Below are positions 40,543 to 48,949 of a stretch of DNA of 51,374 bases, piece after piece. Origin of the DNA: a candidate division Hyd24-12 bacterium UBA5074. Its GTDB lineage: Bacteria; Fermentibacterota; Fermentibacteria; Fermentibacterales; Fermentibacteraceae. The stretch lies in NCBI GenBank assembly GCA_002414865.1, contig DIAQ01000064.1, positions 31,698-83,071 of the forward strand, in the 5' to 3' direction. The position numbers and the translations under genes were made by a program. A model generated the notes under the pieces. The model worked only from the letters and a program-made list of their open reading frames with translations, was not told the origin of the DNA and ran no database searches. Positions within the stretch are counted from its first letter, which is position 1. Each line of letters starts with the position of its first letter.

Positions 40543-41493
40543 ATGAGGGGCAAGCGTCTCGTCAGGGTTCTCATCGTTCTACTGGCAGCCCTGCTCGTCT
40601 ACAGGATCTACGCCAGGGTGCAGACCCACCGGGTCCCGAGGGACCTCTGCCGGGTTCAGATGGAACTCCTGGCCACCGCCGACATCAACTACATGTACCA
40701 GAATGACGGCGCCATAGCCCCCGACCTCGCCACCCTACTCGACTTCGCAGACCTGCCCGACAGCGTCGGCGTCTGTCCGCTCATCTGGGCCGAGGACATC
40801 CCCGAGTCCACCTACTTCTACGATCCCAAGCTGGCTCTGGGCTCCCAGTTCGCCATCTCGTGCAACAACCTCGAGCGCCATGGCGGCGTGGTAGGCGGCT
40901 TCGTCGAGAAGGAGTTCCCCGACTCCCTCTTCCTGGAGCCCGACTGGGCGGTCACATACAGGCGCATGGCCTATCTCGAGTACGCCGAGGCCCGCCGGCT
41001 GGACGCCTCCCGCTCCAACCTCGTCAGGGTCTCCGAGGAGCAGGCCACATATCTGGGCAACAGGTACCCGCTGGTCCTCAGGCCGGCGGAGCTGGCCGAC
41101 CTCTCGATAAACACGGCCGACATGATCGATCCCATGGGCGGCGAGTACGTGTTCGAGATCCAGCCCGACACCGCATACGTCTTCTACCAGAATCCCGACA
41201 GGAGAGGCCGGGCCAGGGGCGATTCCGTGGTTGTCCAGACCTACAGATTCGTGGGATGGACCACATCCGATCCGGACGTCTCCAGGATCCAGGTCTACTA
41301 CTCGCATCCTCTCCGCTTCCCGAGCCGCGCCGAGGGCGCAGGCACCGGCGACAACGATCTCCTGGTCGTGGAGAGGCTCTGGGATGTCAGCGCACTCGGC
41401 ACGCTGCAGACAGACAAGCGCGAAGTGGACCTCCTCGACGGCCCAAGGTGGGACACCCTCCTGCAGCTCCGCGCCTCGGAGAGCGGCCAGTAG
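40543..41493 (+). CDS. Membrane-anchored hypothetical protein with pilin-like N-terminus
   Basis: 316 aa. LVRVLIVLLAALLVYRIYARVQTHRVPRDLCRVQMELLATADINYMYQNDGAIAPDLATLL resembles a pseudopilin-like layout: hydrophobic helix continuing into an amphipathic helix, then a start such as the GspG-type DLATLLDFADLPDSVGVCP. The typical prepilin-peptidase Gly-Phe-Thr-Leu-Ile-Glu motif is absent. The remainder is a soluble periplasmic domain with no recognised motif (ADMIDPMGGEYVFEIQPDTAYVFYQNP). GGAGG lies 9 bases before ATG 40543. Could be an analogue of pilins or simply an anchored periplasmic protein. Confidence 0.68.
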   Translation: MRGKRLVRVLIVLLAALLVYRIYARVQTHRVPRDLCRVQMELLATADINYMYQNDGAIAPDLATLLDFADLPDSVGVCPLIWAEDIPESTYFYDPKLALGSQFAISCNNLERHGGVVGGFVEKEFPDSLFLEPDWAVTYRRMAYLEYAEARRLDASRSNLVRVSEEQATYLGNRYPLVLRPAELADLSINTADMIDPMGGEYVFEIQPDTAYVFYQNPDRRGRARGDSVVVQTYRFVGWTTSDPDVSRIQVYYSHPLRFPSRAEGAGTGDNDLLVVERLWDVSALGTLQTDKREVDLLDGPRWDTLLQLRASESGQ

Positions 41494-41562
41494 GCCAAGC
41501 GCTCCTGGAACCTTGCAGGCGCCAGCGGTTATAGACATTTTGTCCGATGCTCATATCCGGCC

Positions 41563-41584
41563 GGGCGGACTCCTGTGTCCGCCC
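41563..41584. repeat. Perfect 8-bp hairpin upstream of rpoZ
   Basis: GGGCGGAC and GTCCGCCC with a 6-base loop, 24 bases before the rpoZ start. No T-run follows, so it may be an inefficient terminator of the preceding gene or a 3'/5' end processing element. Confidence 0.45.
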
Positions 41585-41607
41585 TTCCGCAGGAACGGGG
41601 GAATTCG

Positions 41608-41820
41608 ATGAAGAGCTTCCTCGACATCGAGGAGAAGGCTGCATCCAGCCACAACCAGTACATCCTCGCGCTCGCCGTATCCAAGCGCGTGAGGCATCTC
41701 CGCGCCGGAGCCCCGGCGTTGCTCCCAAACGCAGCATCGAGGCGCTCCATCGAGATCGCCCTCGAGGAGATCGCCCGGAGCCAGATCGAGTACAGGCTCC
41801 CCGAAAAACAGGAGCAGTAG
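41608..41820 (+). CDS. rpoZ: RNA polymerase omega subunit
   Basis: 70 aa. FLDIEEKAASSHNQYILALAVSKRVRHLRAGAPALL...SRRSIEIALEEIARSQIEYRL carries the omega pattern (NxYxLxLxxxKRxRxL and PxxIALEEIAxxxIxY). It clasps the beta-prime subunit and assists polymerase assembly. ATG 41608 with GGGGGAA upstream gives the normal length; an ATG at 41575 in frame would span the hairpin. Confidence 0.9.
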   Translation: MKSFLDIEEKAASSHNQYILALAVSKRVRHLRAGAPALLPNAASRRSIEIALEEIARSQIEYRLPEKQEQ

Positions 41821-41851
41821 CAGTCCTGAACCCTTCCGGAGGAACGAACAC

Positions 41852-43069
41852 ATGAAGCTGTCGGCGCTTATTCCATCCCTTTGCCTGCTCGTCGCCGTAG
41901 CGGGCTGCGGCTCTTCGCAGACCAGCCCCGGCGCCTCCGACTCTACAGTCGTCCTCGCGACGGTCGGCGATGTGCAGATAACGACCCAGACCATCCGACA
42001 GGAACTCGACATGATCCCGCCCTACCAGAGGGCCAGCTTCGAGACCCCCGAGGGGCAGCGGGTCCTCCTCGACCACCTGATCGAGCGCGAGCTGCTCCTC
42101 CAGGCCGCAGAGGATGCAGGCCTCGAGCAGGATTCCACGGTCCAGGCCCAGGTCGAGCTGGCGATGCAGCAGGTAGAATTCGCCCGTCAGCGCGCGCTCA
42201 TAACCGTCTACTACGAGCAGCTCGTGGTCGACCAGGTCCAGATCCCGGACTCCGCGGTGACCGCCTACTACAACCAGCATGTCGGAGACATCTATCATCA
42301 GCCCGCCCAGGTTAAGGCCTCGATGATCCTCACGGCCGACCAGGCCGCCATGGACGAGGTCATGTCCCTCGTCGAATCAGGCAGCCCGTTCGACTCCACT
42401 GCGATGGACCTTTCCGAGCACGCCCCGACGAGCAGCCTCGGCGGCGATCTCGGCTGGATCACGGCCGATTCCCCCCTGCCGTACCTGGGAAGCCAGCCCG
42501 AGATAGCAGCGGCTCTCTTCGCGGCTGCCCCGGACGAAGTGGTGGGCCCCTTCACCACCGAGATAGGCATGGTCCTCTTCAAGGTCACCGACAGGATGGA
42601 GGACGGCGCCCAGCCTCTCGCGGATGTCCGCGAGTCCATCGTGAACATCCTCAAGCCGGCCCAGGTCAACGACTACTTCCAGAACACCGTCATGCCGTCC
42701 CTGCGCGAGAGGTACGAGGTGTCCGTCAACGAGGACGCCTTCCTCCCCGGCCCCGATGTCCCGGCCGACTCCCTGATGTCGCTGGCGCAGAGCATGATGG
42801 AAACGAGCCCCGAGAGGGCCGTCAGGTACTTCCAGCTCTATGTCGAGCGCTTCCCCGACGATGCCAAGGCATACCAGGCCATGTTCCTCATCGGCTTCAC
42901 ATACTCCGAGTACCTGAGGGACTACGACAATGCCAGGACGGCCTTCAACGCGATGATCACCCGCTACCCCGACTCCGAGCTGACGGATGACGCGCAGTGG
43001 ATGCTCGACAATATGGAGACCCCGATAGACAGCCTCATCCCGCAGGACAGCACGGGAGTCAACGGCTGA
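41852..43069 (+). CDS. PpiC/SurA-type peptidyl-prolyl isomerase lipoprotein
   Basis: 405 aa. Lipobox VAGC with Cys19. SurA-like N-terminal helices (VGDVQITTQTIRQELDMIPPYQRASFETPEGQRVLLDHLIERELLLQAAEDAGL), a parvulin domain (VKASMILTADQAAMDEVMSLVESGSPFDSTAMDLSEHAPTSSLGGDLGWIT...FTTEIGMVLFKVTDRMED), and C-terminal tetratricopeptide helices (ERAVRYFQLYVERFPDDAKAYQAMFLIGFTYSEYLRDYDNARTAFNAMITRYPDSELTDDA). Periplasmic folding of outer-membrane proteins such as the nearby LptD is inferred. The TPR addition is less common. A clear terminator follows the gene. Confidence 0.9.
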   Translation: MKLSALIPSLCLLVAVAGCGSSQTSPGASDSTVVLATVGDVQITTQTIRQELDMIPPYQRASFETPEGQRVLLDHLIERELLLQAAEDAGLEQDSTVQAQVELAMQQVEFARQRALITVYYEQLVVDQVQIPDSAVTAYYNQHVGDIYHQPAQVKASMILTADQAAMDEVMSLVESGSPFDSTAMDLSEHAPTSSLGGDLGWITADSPLPYLGSQPEIAAALFAAAPDEVVGPFTTEIGMVLFKVTDRMEDGAQPLADVRESIVNILKPAQVNDYFQNTVMPSLRERYEVSVNEDAFLPGPDVPADSLMSLAQSMMETSPERAVRYFQLYVERFPDDAKAYQAMFLIGFTYSEYLRDYDNARTAFNAMITRYPDSELTDDAQWMLDNMETPIDSLIPQDSTGVNG

Positions 43070-43089
43070 CGCGGAGCTTCCGCGGCATG

Positions 43090-43125
43090 GACAGGGGGTC
43101 CTCGCGGCCCCCTGTCTGTTTTCTT
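43090..43125 (+). terminator. Intrinsic terminator after the PpiC lipoprotein gene
   Basis: GACAGGGGG (43090-43098) pairs with CCCCCTGTC (43108-43116) around a 9-base loop, followed by TGTTTTCTT. Confidence 0.85.
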
Positions 43126-43178
43126 GCCCTGCGGATTTGACTGGCGCCATATTCCGCCGGAACGGAGGCTCCTCATAC

Positions 43179-44834
43179 ATGTGCAGGAAGCTCTGCCTTC
43201 TTCTCCTGATACTGGGGACCGCCTGCGTAACGGCCCCGGGTGGCCGCGGCTCCGAGGCAGCGGCCGACGCCATGCTCGACAGCGGAGAGTTCGCATCCGC
43301 CGAAACCGCCTATTCCGAGCTCGTCGCAGCCGGTCCCGACGATCCCCGGAGGGCGGACTGGCTCGTCGGCAGGGGCCTGGCACTTCTCGGACTGGGCAGG
43401 TTCGACGAGGCCCTGGCTTCATCCTCCCTGGCTTCGGCCGCAGCGGTCGACGAGCGGCAGCGCAGCAGGTCCCGCCTGCTGGAAGCCATGGCGGAATCGG
43501 CTTCCGGCAATCCCCAGAGGTGCGCCCGCGCCCTTTCAGAGGCGGATCCCGAGAGCCTGGGTCCAGACGAGGCCGACCGGGCGGAAGCCCTCGCCTCCAC
43601 ATCCACCTCCTCACTTTCCACACCCGAGCTCAGGGCGATGAGGGACTCGGGCTGGCTCGAGCCCTGGGTGCTGCTCGAGCTCTCGACCAGATACGCCTCC
43701 GAGGGTGACGCCGATCGCTCCGCCCTCTGCATCTCCGAGCTGGACAGACTCTATCCGGGCTTCCGCGAGCGGCACGGCGGTCCGGGTCCCGACATCGAGG
43801 GGCCCGATGCGGCGTATATCGCTCTCCTCCTTCCCCTCACGGGGGACGGATCCGCGTATGCCTGGCAGATCCGCAAGGGCGTGGAACTCGCCTTCCAGCG
43901 GTCAGCGGACCTGTATGCCGGCCTCCCCGAGCTCTCGGTCCGGGACACCGGCGGCAGCGACTCCGAGCTCCTCCGTCTCGCGGAAGGCCTCGGGAACGAT
44001 CCGAACTGCGTCGCTGTGCTCGGTCCCATGACCACCGACCAGGTGCTTTTCATCTCCGGAACGGCCGCTTCGGAGAAACTCCCGTTCCTGTCTCCCTCGG
44101 CCACCTCCGCGGAGGTCGACGAAGCCGGCGAATTCGTCCACAGACTTGCCCCGGCCGCATCCGACGAAGCCGTCGCCATGGCCGAATACGCGGTTCAGGA
44201 AGCCGGCTGCAGGCGCCTCGCCATCCTCCACAGCTACACCTCGGGCTCCGTCGCCCAGGCCGAGCAGTTCGAGGCCACCATCGAGGATCTCGGAGCCACC
44301 GTGGTCTCGACCAGGGGTTTCAATACCGACGATACCGACTTCCGGAGCCAGATAACCTCGATAAGAGCCGCCGGAGCCGACGGCATATTCCTGCCCGTCA
44401 GCGCTTACGAGGCAATCCAGATAGCTCCGCAGCTCAAGTTCTACTCGGTCGACCTCCCCATTTTCGGCACCTCGGGCTGGGACAACGAGCTGGTGACCAG
44501 GATGGGCGGCGACACTGTCGAGGGCGCGGTGTTCACATGCTCCTTCGGCGCATCCTCCCTCTATCCTCCCACGGCGAGGTTCGTGTTCCACTACAGGCGA
44601 GCCAACGGCGAGGACCCCTCGCTTCTCGCCGCACAGGGATACGACGCGGCCTCTCTGCTGCTCTCGGCCTGGTCCGACGGCTGTACGACGAGGGATGCGC
44701 TGGAGGCCCGGCTCGACCGCTCAGGCGTCCTGTCGGGCGCCGCCGGGAGGAGCACGGTAGGCGCGAGGACGGATGTCAGGTCCTCGTATCCGATGGTCAC
44801 CATCACCGACGGGGAGATCGTGGGACTTGAGTAG
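43179..44834 (+). CDS. LpoA/LppC-like lipoprotein with TPR and type 1 periplasmic-binding domain
   Basis: 551 aa. Signal with near-lipobox GTAC (Cys16). Residues 20-190 form TPR helices (DAMLDSGEFASAETAYSELVAAGPDDPRRADWLVGRGLALLGLGRFDEALA). Residues 205-550 form a Leu/Ile/Val-binding fold (YIALLLPLTGDGSAYAWQIRKGVELAFQRSADLYAGLPELSVRDTGG, CVAVLGPMTTDQVLFISGTAASEKLPFLSPSAT, RRLAILHSYTSGSVAQAEQF, ADGIFLPVSAYEAIQIAPQLKFY). This is the architecture of LpoA, the outer-membrane activator of penicillin-binding protein 1A. An amino-acid-binding lipoprotein is the alternative. ATG 43179 has GGAGG 10 bases upstream. Overlaps the ROK gene. Confidence 0.85.
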   Translation: MCRKLCLLLLILGTACVTAPGGRGSEAAADAMLDSGEFASAETAYSELVAAGPDDPRRADWLVGRGLALLGLGRFDEALASSSLASAAAVDERQRSRSRLLEAMAESASGNPQRCARALSEADPESLGPDEADRAEALASTSTSSLSTPELRAMRDSGWLEPWVLLELSTRYASEGDADRSALCISELDRLYPGFRERHGGPGPDIEGPDAAYIALLLPLTGDGSAYAWQIRKGVELAFQRSADLYAGLPELSVRDTGGSDSELLRLAEGLGNDPNCVAVLGPMTTDQVLFISGTAASEKLPFLSPSATSAEVDEAGEFVHRLAPAASDEAVAMAEYAVQEAGCRRLAILHSYTSGSVAQAEQFEATIEDLGATVVSTRGFNTDDTDFRSQITSIRAAGADGIFLPVSAYEAIQIAPQLKFYSVDLPIFGTSGWDNELVTRMGGDTVEGAVFTCSFGASSLYPPTARFVFHYRRANGEDPSLLAAQGYDAASLLLSAWSDGCTTRDALEARLDRSGVLSGAAGRSTVGARTDVRSSYPMVTITDGEIVGLE

Positions 44835-45708
44835 CTCCTTCTGGGGAGTGGACATCGGCGGCACGACGACGGTGATCGGCCTCCTCGACGGAGGCTCGTT
44901 CCGAAAGGCCGCTGCGATCCCCACCAGGGCTGCAGAAGGTCCCGATTCGCTTTTCCACAGGATCGCGGAGCTCACCGCGGAGGCGGACTGCCGGCCCCTG
45001 GCGATAGGCGTCGGCATAGCCGGACTGGTCGATCGCGACCGCGGCCTTCTCTCCTTCTCACCCAACCTCCCGGGCTGGGTGGAGCTCGACGTGGCAGCCG
45101 GCCTCGGGCGCATGTGCGGGGTCCCCGTCGTCGTGGAGAACGACTGCAACGCGTTTGCATACGGGGCGATCTCGTCCGGGCTCGTGCCTTCCGAAGGCCT
45201 CAGGCTCTTCCTCACGCTCGGCACAGGAATCGGCGGCACCATCATCCACCAGGGCCGGATACTCCACGGCACCGGCCATGCAGGCGAATTCGGCCACATG
45301 CCCGTCGAGGCTTCGGGCCTCCCGTGCCCCTGCGGTTCGACAGGATGCTGGGAGCGCTACGCCGGTCTCTCGGCGCTGCTCGGGTACTGCCGGGAGCGCG
45401 GCGCCGATGTGAGCGATTCGCTCGAGGCAGCGGACCTCGCCCGGAAGGGCTCCGGGAAGTGCATCTCGGCGTTCTCCGAATTCGGGCGGTGGGTGGGCAT
45501 CGGGCTGGCCGGCCTGGCCAACTGCTTCAGTCCGTCCGGATTCCATCTCGCCGGCGGCCTCGCCGGCGCATGGGACCTTTTCGAGGGCTCTGCGAAGACG
45601 ACCTTCACGGCCCGCTGCACGCATCCCTGGGAGGTCGGCGTGCTGGAGGCCTCCTCCGATGCGGGGGCCTCGGGAGCCGCAATGCTCGCCCGGGATTTCT
45701 CCGGATGA
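44827..45708 (+). CDS. ROK-family sugar kinase (glucokinase-like)
   Basis: 293 aa from TTG at 44827, overlapping the previous stop by 8 bases. Phosphate-1 loop GVDIGGTTTVIGLLDGG, VVENDCNAFAYGA, LTLGTGIGGTIIHQGRILHGTGHAGEFGHMPVE and the zinc-binding CPCGSTGCWERYAG signature of ROK proteins. No DNA-binding N-terminus, so it is an enzyme, probably phosphorylating glucose or a hexosamine. It lies between envelope genes and overlaps lptD by ATGA. Confidence 0.93.
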   Translation: MSSSFWGVDIGGTTTVIGLLDGGSFRKAAAIPTRAAEGPDSLFHRIAELTAEADCRPLAIGVGIAGLVDRDRGLLSFSPNLPGWVELDVAAGLGRMCGVPVVVENDCNAFAYGAISSGLVPSEGLRLFLTLGTGIGGTIIHQGRILHGTGHAGEFGHMPVEASGLPCPCGSTGCWERYAGLSALLGYCRERGADVSDSLEAADLARKGSGKCISAFSEFGRWVGIGLAGLANCFSPSGFHLAGGLAGAWDLFEGSAKTTFTARCTHPWEVGVLEASSDAGASGAAMLARDFSG

Positions 45709-47888
45709 GCATCCTCGCCATCCTGGCGGTCCTGGCCCAGGCCGATACGGCAGATTCGCTCCAGCAGTCCATGGAGGTGATCGCCTATTCGGCCGATTCC
45801 ATCGTCCTGACCGTGGAGACGCGCGATATCGTGCTCGTCGGCTCCTCCCGGATCGACTACCGCGACATGGCCCTGGAGGCCGACACGGTCCACTACGAGC
45901 CCTCAGTGGAGACCGTGCGCGCCTCCGGCTCACCCGAGCTCTTCGACAGGGGCGAATCCATACGCGGCAGCAGGATGTTCTACAGTCTGAGAACGCGCAG
46001 GGGCAGGATAGAAGCTGCCGATTCCCGATACGAGTTCGGCTACTACAGCGGCAGCTCCATCACGCAGGTGGGTCCCCGGGAGTTCAACATCACCGACGCC
46101 CGTTTCACGACCTGCGAGAACGACTCCGAGCCTGACTACTACATCAGGAGCCCGCGGATGAAGGTGTTCCAGAACGAGCGAGCGGTCGCCAGGCCTGCAT
46201 ACCTCTACATCTCGGACACCCCTGTCTTCTACATCCCCTTCGGGGTGTTCCCGCTGAGGCAGGGAAGGCAGTCGGGGTTCACCATCCCCAGGTTCGGGCA
46301 GACCTCCAGGGACGGCAGGTACCTGAGGGGCTTCGGATACTACTTCGCCTTCTCGGACTACATCGACCTCCTGGTGGACGGGGACATAATGGAGAGGACC
46401 CGCTTCGCAGCCTCGGTGGAGGAGAGGCACGCGCTCCGTTACGTCCACTCGGGCAGGACCGTCATGGAGTGGAGGCGCGAGTTCCAGACCCACCTCGACA
46501 GGTGGCGCCTCTTCGGGGAGCACCTGCATGACCTTGCGGACGGGACTACTGTCAGGCTGCGCGGCGAGTTCCTGAGCGACAGGAGCTACCTGGCGGACAC
46601 CCACGAGGACCCCTACGACCGCATGGAGAAGGAGATCAGGTCCTGGGCGAGCGTCAACCGCATGCTCGGGAGGGCCTCGGTGCAGCTGGTCCTCGACCGG
46701 ACCCAGTACCTGGGCACCGATCCTGACAGCATCGCCGACGAGCTGGAGATAGCTCAGAGCCTTCCCGACCTGAGGGTCAGCCTGCCCTCCTCCCCCGTCT
46801 TCGGCACTCCCTCGGACCCGACGCGGCGCACCTTCTGGAACACGCTCTACTGGAACCTCTCCTCGCACTACATCGCGCTGGACAACCGCAGGGAGGAGAC
46901 CCGGACTACGCATTCCGGGCTTCGCACGGTCTCGGAGCTGACCGCATCGAACAGGCTCTGGGGGATCCTGAGCCTGTCGCCGCACGTGTCCGCGACGATG
47001 ACGGTCTACGACAGGGACAGATCGGGGAACTCCCTCCCATGGTGGATCTCGGGCGCCGCCGGGATAACCGCCCAGACGGACCTGTATGGAGTCTTCCAGA
47101 CCGGACTCCTGGGATACTCCGCGCTCAGGCACACGATCACGCCTGGCATCTCCTTCGGGTACGTCCCGGGCACTTTCCTGTCATCCCGCGAAGATGGAGG
47201 ATTCGGCACGGCTTCCGCCGATTCCGCGGAGGAGAGGTATTACAGCTTCTCCGACCTGTCTCTCCCCTCCGCGGTCGAGCGGCTCACCTTCTCCCTGTTC
47301 CAGAGGCTCGAGGGCCGCAGGGTCGATGGGGACATGGTGGAGAGGGCGGATCTCGCCACTCTGGAGATATCGACGACGGCCGACCTGGGGCGGAGCGACT
47401 CCGTCTTCACTCCTCTGACCGCCTCGCTCACCCTGGCTCCCTTCGATCAGCTCTCCATGTCCACCGACGCCGCCTGGGACTTCAATTCGAGCCGGATGGA
47501 GGAGGTCGACTTCACAACCACCCTGAGGCTCGTCGGAAGCGATCCCACGCTCCTCCCGGACACCATCCCGGCTTCGGCCGGCATGCCGTGGCGACTTTCG
47601 CTGTCGCATTACTACCGTCTCGGCATCGGCGATGCCGGAGACCTCAGCAAGCTCAGGGCGAGCGCCGCGCTGTCCCTGACGCCGTCCTGGTCCATCGAGT
47701 ACGGCTCCTACTACGACCTCCTGGAGTCGTCCTTCATCACGCAGACCTACACTCTCAGGCGCGACCTGCACTGCTGGGAGGCCATCTTCACGCGGCACAT
47801 CTCGGACGCCGACACCGGCTTCTACTTCAGGATCAACATCAAGGAGCTTCCCGACATCAAGATCGAACAGCATGTCAGCCAGTTCTGA
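45705..47888 (+). CDS. lptD: LPS-assembly protein LptD
   Basis: 727 aa. Short signal (SILAILAVLAQADT), an LptA-like jelly-roll (DIVLVGSSRIDYRDMALEADTVHYEPSVETVRASGSPELFDRGESIRGSRMFYSLRTRRGRIEAADSRYEFGYYSG), then the hallmark segment ARPAYLYISDTPVFYIPFGVFPLRQGRQSGFTIPRFGQTSRDGRYLRGFGYYFAFSDYIDLL at the barrel start, and about 26 beta strands ending FYFRINIKELPDI. It inserts lipopolysaccharide into the outer leaflet. It lacks the disulfide-forming Cys pairs of E. coli LptD. Agrees with the ADP-heptose genes nearby. Confidence 0.94.
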   Translation: MSILAILAVLAQADTADSLQQSMEVIAYSADSIVLTVETRDIVLVGSSRIDYRDMALEADTVHYEPSVETVRASGSPELFDRGESIRGSRMFYSLRTRRGRIEAADSRYEFGYYSGSSITQVGPREFNITDARFTTCENDSEPDYYIRSPRMKVFQNERAVARPAYLYISDTPVFYIPFGVFPLRQGRQSGFTIPRFGQTSRDGRYLRGFGYYFAFSDYIDLLVDGDIMERTRFAASVEERHALRYVHSGRTVMEWRREFQTHLDRWRLFGEHLHDLADGTTVRLRGEFLSDRSYLADTHEDPYDRMEKEIRSWASVNRMLGRASVQLVLDRTQYLGTDPDSIADELEIAQSLPDLRVSLPSSPVFGTPSDPTRRTFWNTLYWNLSSHYIALDNRREETRTTHSGLRTVSELTASNRLWGILSLSPHVSATMTVYDRDRSGNSLPWWISGAAGITAQTDLYGVFQTGLLGYSALRHTITPGISFGYVPGTFLSSREDGGFGTASADSAEERYYSFSDLSLPSAVERLTFSLFQRLEGRRVDGDMVERADLATLEISTTADLGRSDSVFTPLTASLTLAPFDQLSMSTDAAWDFNSSRMEEVDFTTTLRLVGSDPTLLPDTIPASAGMPWRLSLSHYYRLGIGDAGDLSKLRASAALSLTPSWSIEYGSYYDLLESSFITQTYTLRRDLHCWEAIFTRHISDADTGFYFRINIKELPDIKIEQHVSQF

Positions 47889-47910
47889 ACCCGGAAGGAA
47901 GGAATCCGTC

Positions 47911-48411
47911 ATGGAAGGGAAGGACCTCGAGATAATCAAGGGGGCCATACTGCTCGAGCGGAAGGGCAGGGCCCTGTACTCCACGACCGCCGCCGGGGCG
48001 TCATCCCCGGCACTGAGGCAGCTCTTCGAGACTCTGGCCGAGGAGGAGGAGAAGCATCAGGCCTGGCTCGAGAGGAGCTATGTCGAGCTGGCGACCGAAG
48101 GGCGCGCCAGCGGTCTCGGGCCCGCGGGGGAGGTTCCCGGGACCGTCATCCCCTCGCTGATCGAAGCCGTGAAAGCCCAGATCGGTGCGGCCTCGAACGA
48201 GGCGGCAGCCATCTCGGCCGCGATGGCCCTGGAACAGGGAGCCGTCGCGTTCTACTCGGCGGGGGCGAGGGATGCTTCAGATCCGGAATCCAGGAAGCTG
48301 TTCGCGCTCCTCTCAGGGTGGGAGGGAACGCATCTCGAGATGCTCGCGGCCCTGGATGAGGAGTTGAGGAAGTCGATCTGGTTCGACAACTCGTTCTGGC
48401 CGAGCATCTAG
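47911..48411 (+). CDS. Rubrerythrin/ferritin-like diiron protein
   Basis: 166 aa. Four-helix bundle with the duplicated iron ligands: Glu16 (LLERKGRALY), Glu46/His49 (EEEEKHQ), Glu108 (AMALEQGAVAFY) and Glu138/His141 (WEGTHLEML). It lacks the C-terminal rubredoxin domain, so an external electron donor would be needed for peroxide reduction. Usual in anaerobes for oxidative protection. ATG 47911 follows GGAAGGAAGG; 22 bp after lptD. Confidence 0.88.
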   Translation: MEGKDLEIIKGAILLERKGRALYSTTAAGASSPALRQLFETLAEEEEKHQAWLERSYVELATEGRASGLGPAGEVPGTVIPSLIEAVKAQIGAASNEAAAISAAMALEQGAVAFYSAGARDASDPESRKLFALLSGWEGTHLEMLAALDEELRKSIWFDNSFWPSI

Positions 48412-48521
48412 TTTGGCGTCTTCGCGAGCATTTTGTCTTTTTATGTTTTCTTGTTATGAAAGATATGGTCGAGAGTGCTGTCGAAGGCCGATACAGTCAA
48501 TTCCGACGCATGGCTGGACGC
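48412..48521. other. AT-rich gap upstream of the HU gene
   Basis: Contains a T-rich tract (TTTTGTCTTTTTATGTTTTC around 48430-48450) quite unlike the GC-rich surroundings. It may act as an UP-like element for the HU promoter or as the tail of a weak terminator for the previous gene. No gene is visible. Confidence 0.4.
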
Positions 48522-48550
48522 TTGACATGAGCGTTTATGACGCCTACACT
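48522..48550 (+). promoter_or_regulatory. Consensus-like sigma70 promoter of the HU gene
   Basis: TTGACA (48522-48527), exactly 17 bases, TACACT (48545-48550). The start should fall near 48557, leaving a 26-base leader with GGGGG before the GTG. Confidence 0.88.
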
Positions 48551-48582
48551 ACCGGCAAGGTCGGTGGAAAGGGGGTGACTCG

Positions 48583-48891
48583 GTGACCAAGAAGGATCTG
48601 GTTGCGCACGTTGCCGCTCACGCCAGTCTTACCAAGAAGCAGGCTGGAATGGCGGTTGATGCCTTCCTCGATGGACTCAGCGGAGCCATCGCGGAGAAGG
48701 AGGGGAAGGTCAGCCTCGTCGGCTTCGGGACTTTCTCGAACAAGACCAGGGCTGCCCGAACCGGTGTCGATCCCAAGACTCACGCCCGGAAGACTTATCC
48801 GGCGAAGAGGGTTCCTCACTTCAAGGCTGGCAAGACCCTGAAGGAGCTCGTCGAGAAGGGCCCCAGGAGACCAGCGGCCAAGAAGCACTAG
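48583..48891 (+). CDS. hup: HU-family nucleoid-associated DNA-binding protein
   Basis: 102 aa from GTG. TKKDLVAHVAAHASLTKKQAGMAVDAFLDGLSGAIAEKEGKVSLVGFGTFSNKTRAARTGVDPKTHARKTYPAKRVPHFKAGKTLKELV has the helical dimer core and the arm with its Pro residue; Tyr-Pro-Ala-Lys-Arg replaces the usual Ile-Pro-Ala-Lys-Lys. A Lys-rich tail follows. Stand-alone gene with its own promoter and terminator, as expected for an abundant protein. Confidence 0.96.
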   Translation: MTKKDLVAHVAAHASLTKKQAGMAVDAFLDGLSGAIAEKEGKVSLVGFGTFSNKTRAARTGVDPKTHARKTYPAKRVPHFKAGKTLKELVEKGPRRPAAKKH

Positions 48892-48897
48892 AAGTGC

Positions 48898-48937
48898 AGC
48901 GGGGGGGGCGGGAATCCTGTCCCCCCCGCTTTGCTTT
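48898..48937 (+). terminator. Intrinsic terminator of the HU gene
   Basis: AGCGGGGGGG (48898-48907) and CCCCCCCGCT (48921-48930) form a 10-bp stem with a 13-base loop, followed by TTGCTTT. Confidence 0.9.
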
Positions 48938-48949
48938 ACCCATCGAATC

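Noticed and set aside
45114..47888. LptD with a 197-residue N-terminal extension
   Set aside because: The extension is a shadow of the ROK kinase gene; ATG 45705 gives a signal peptide and ATGA coupling.
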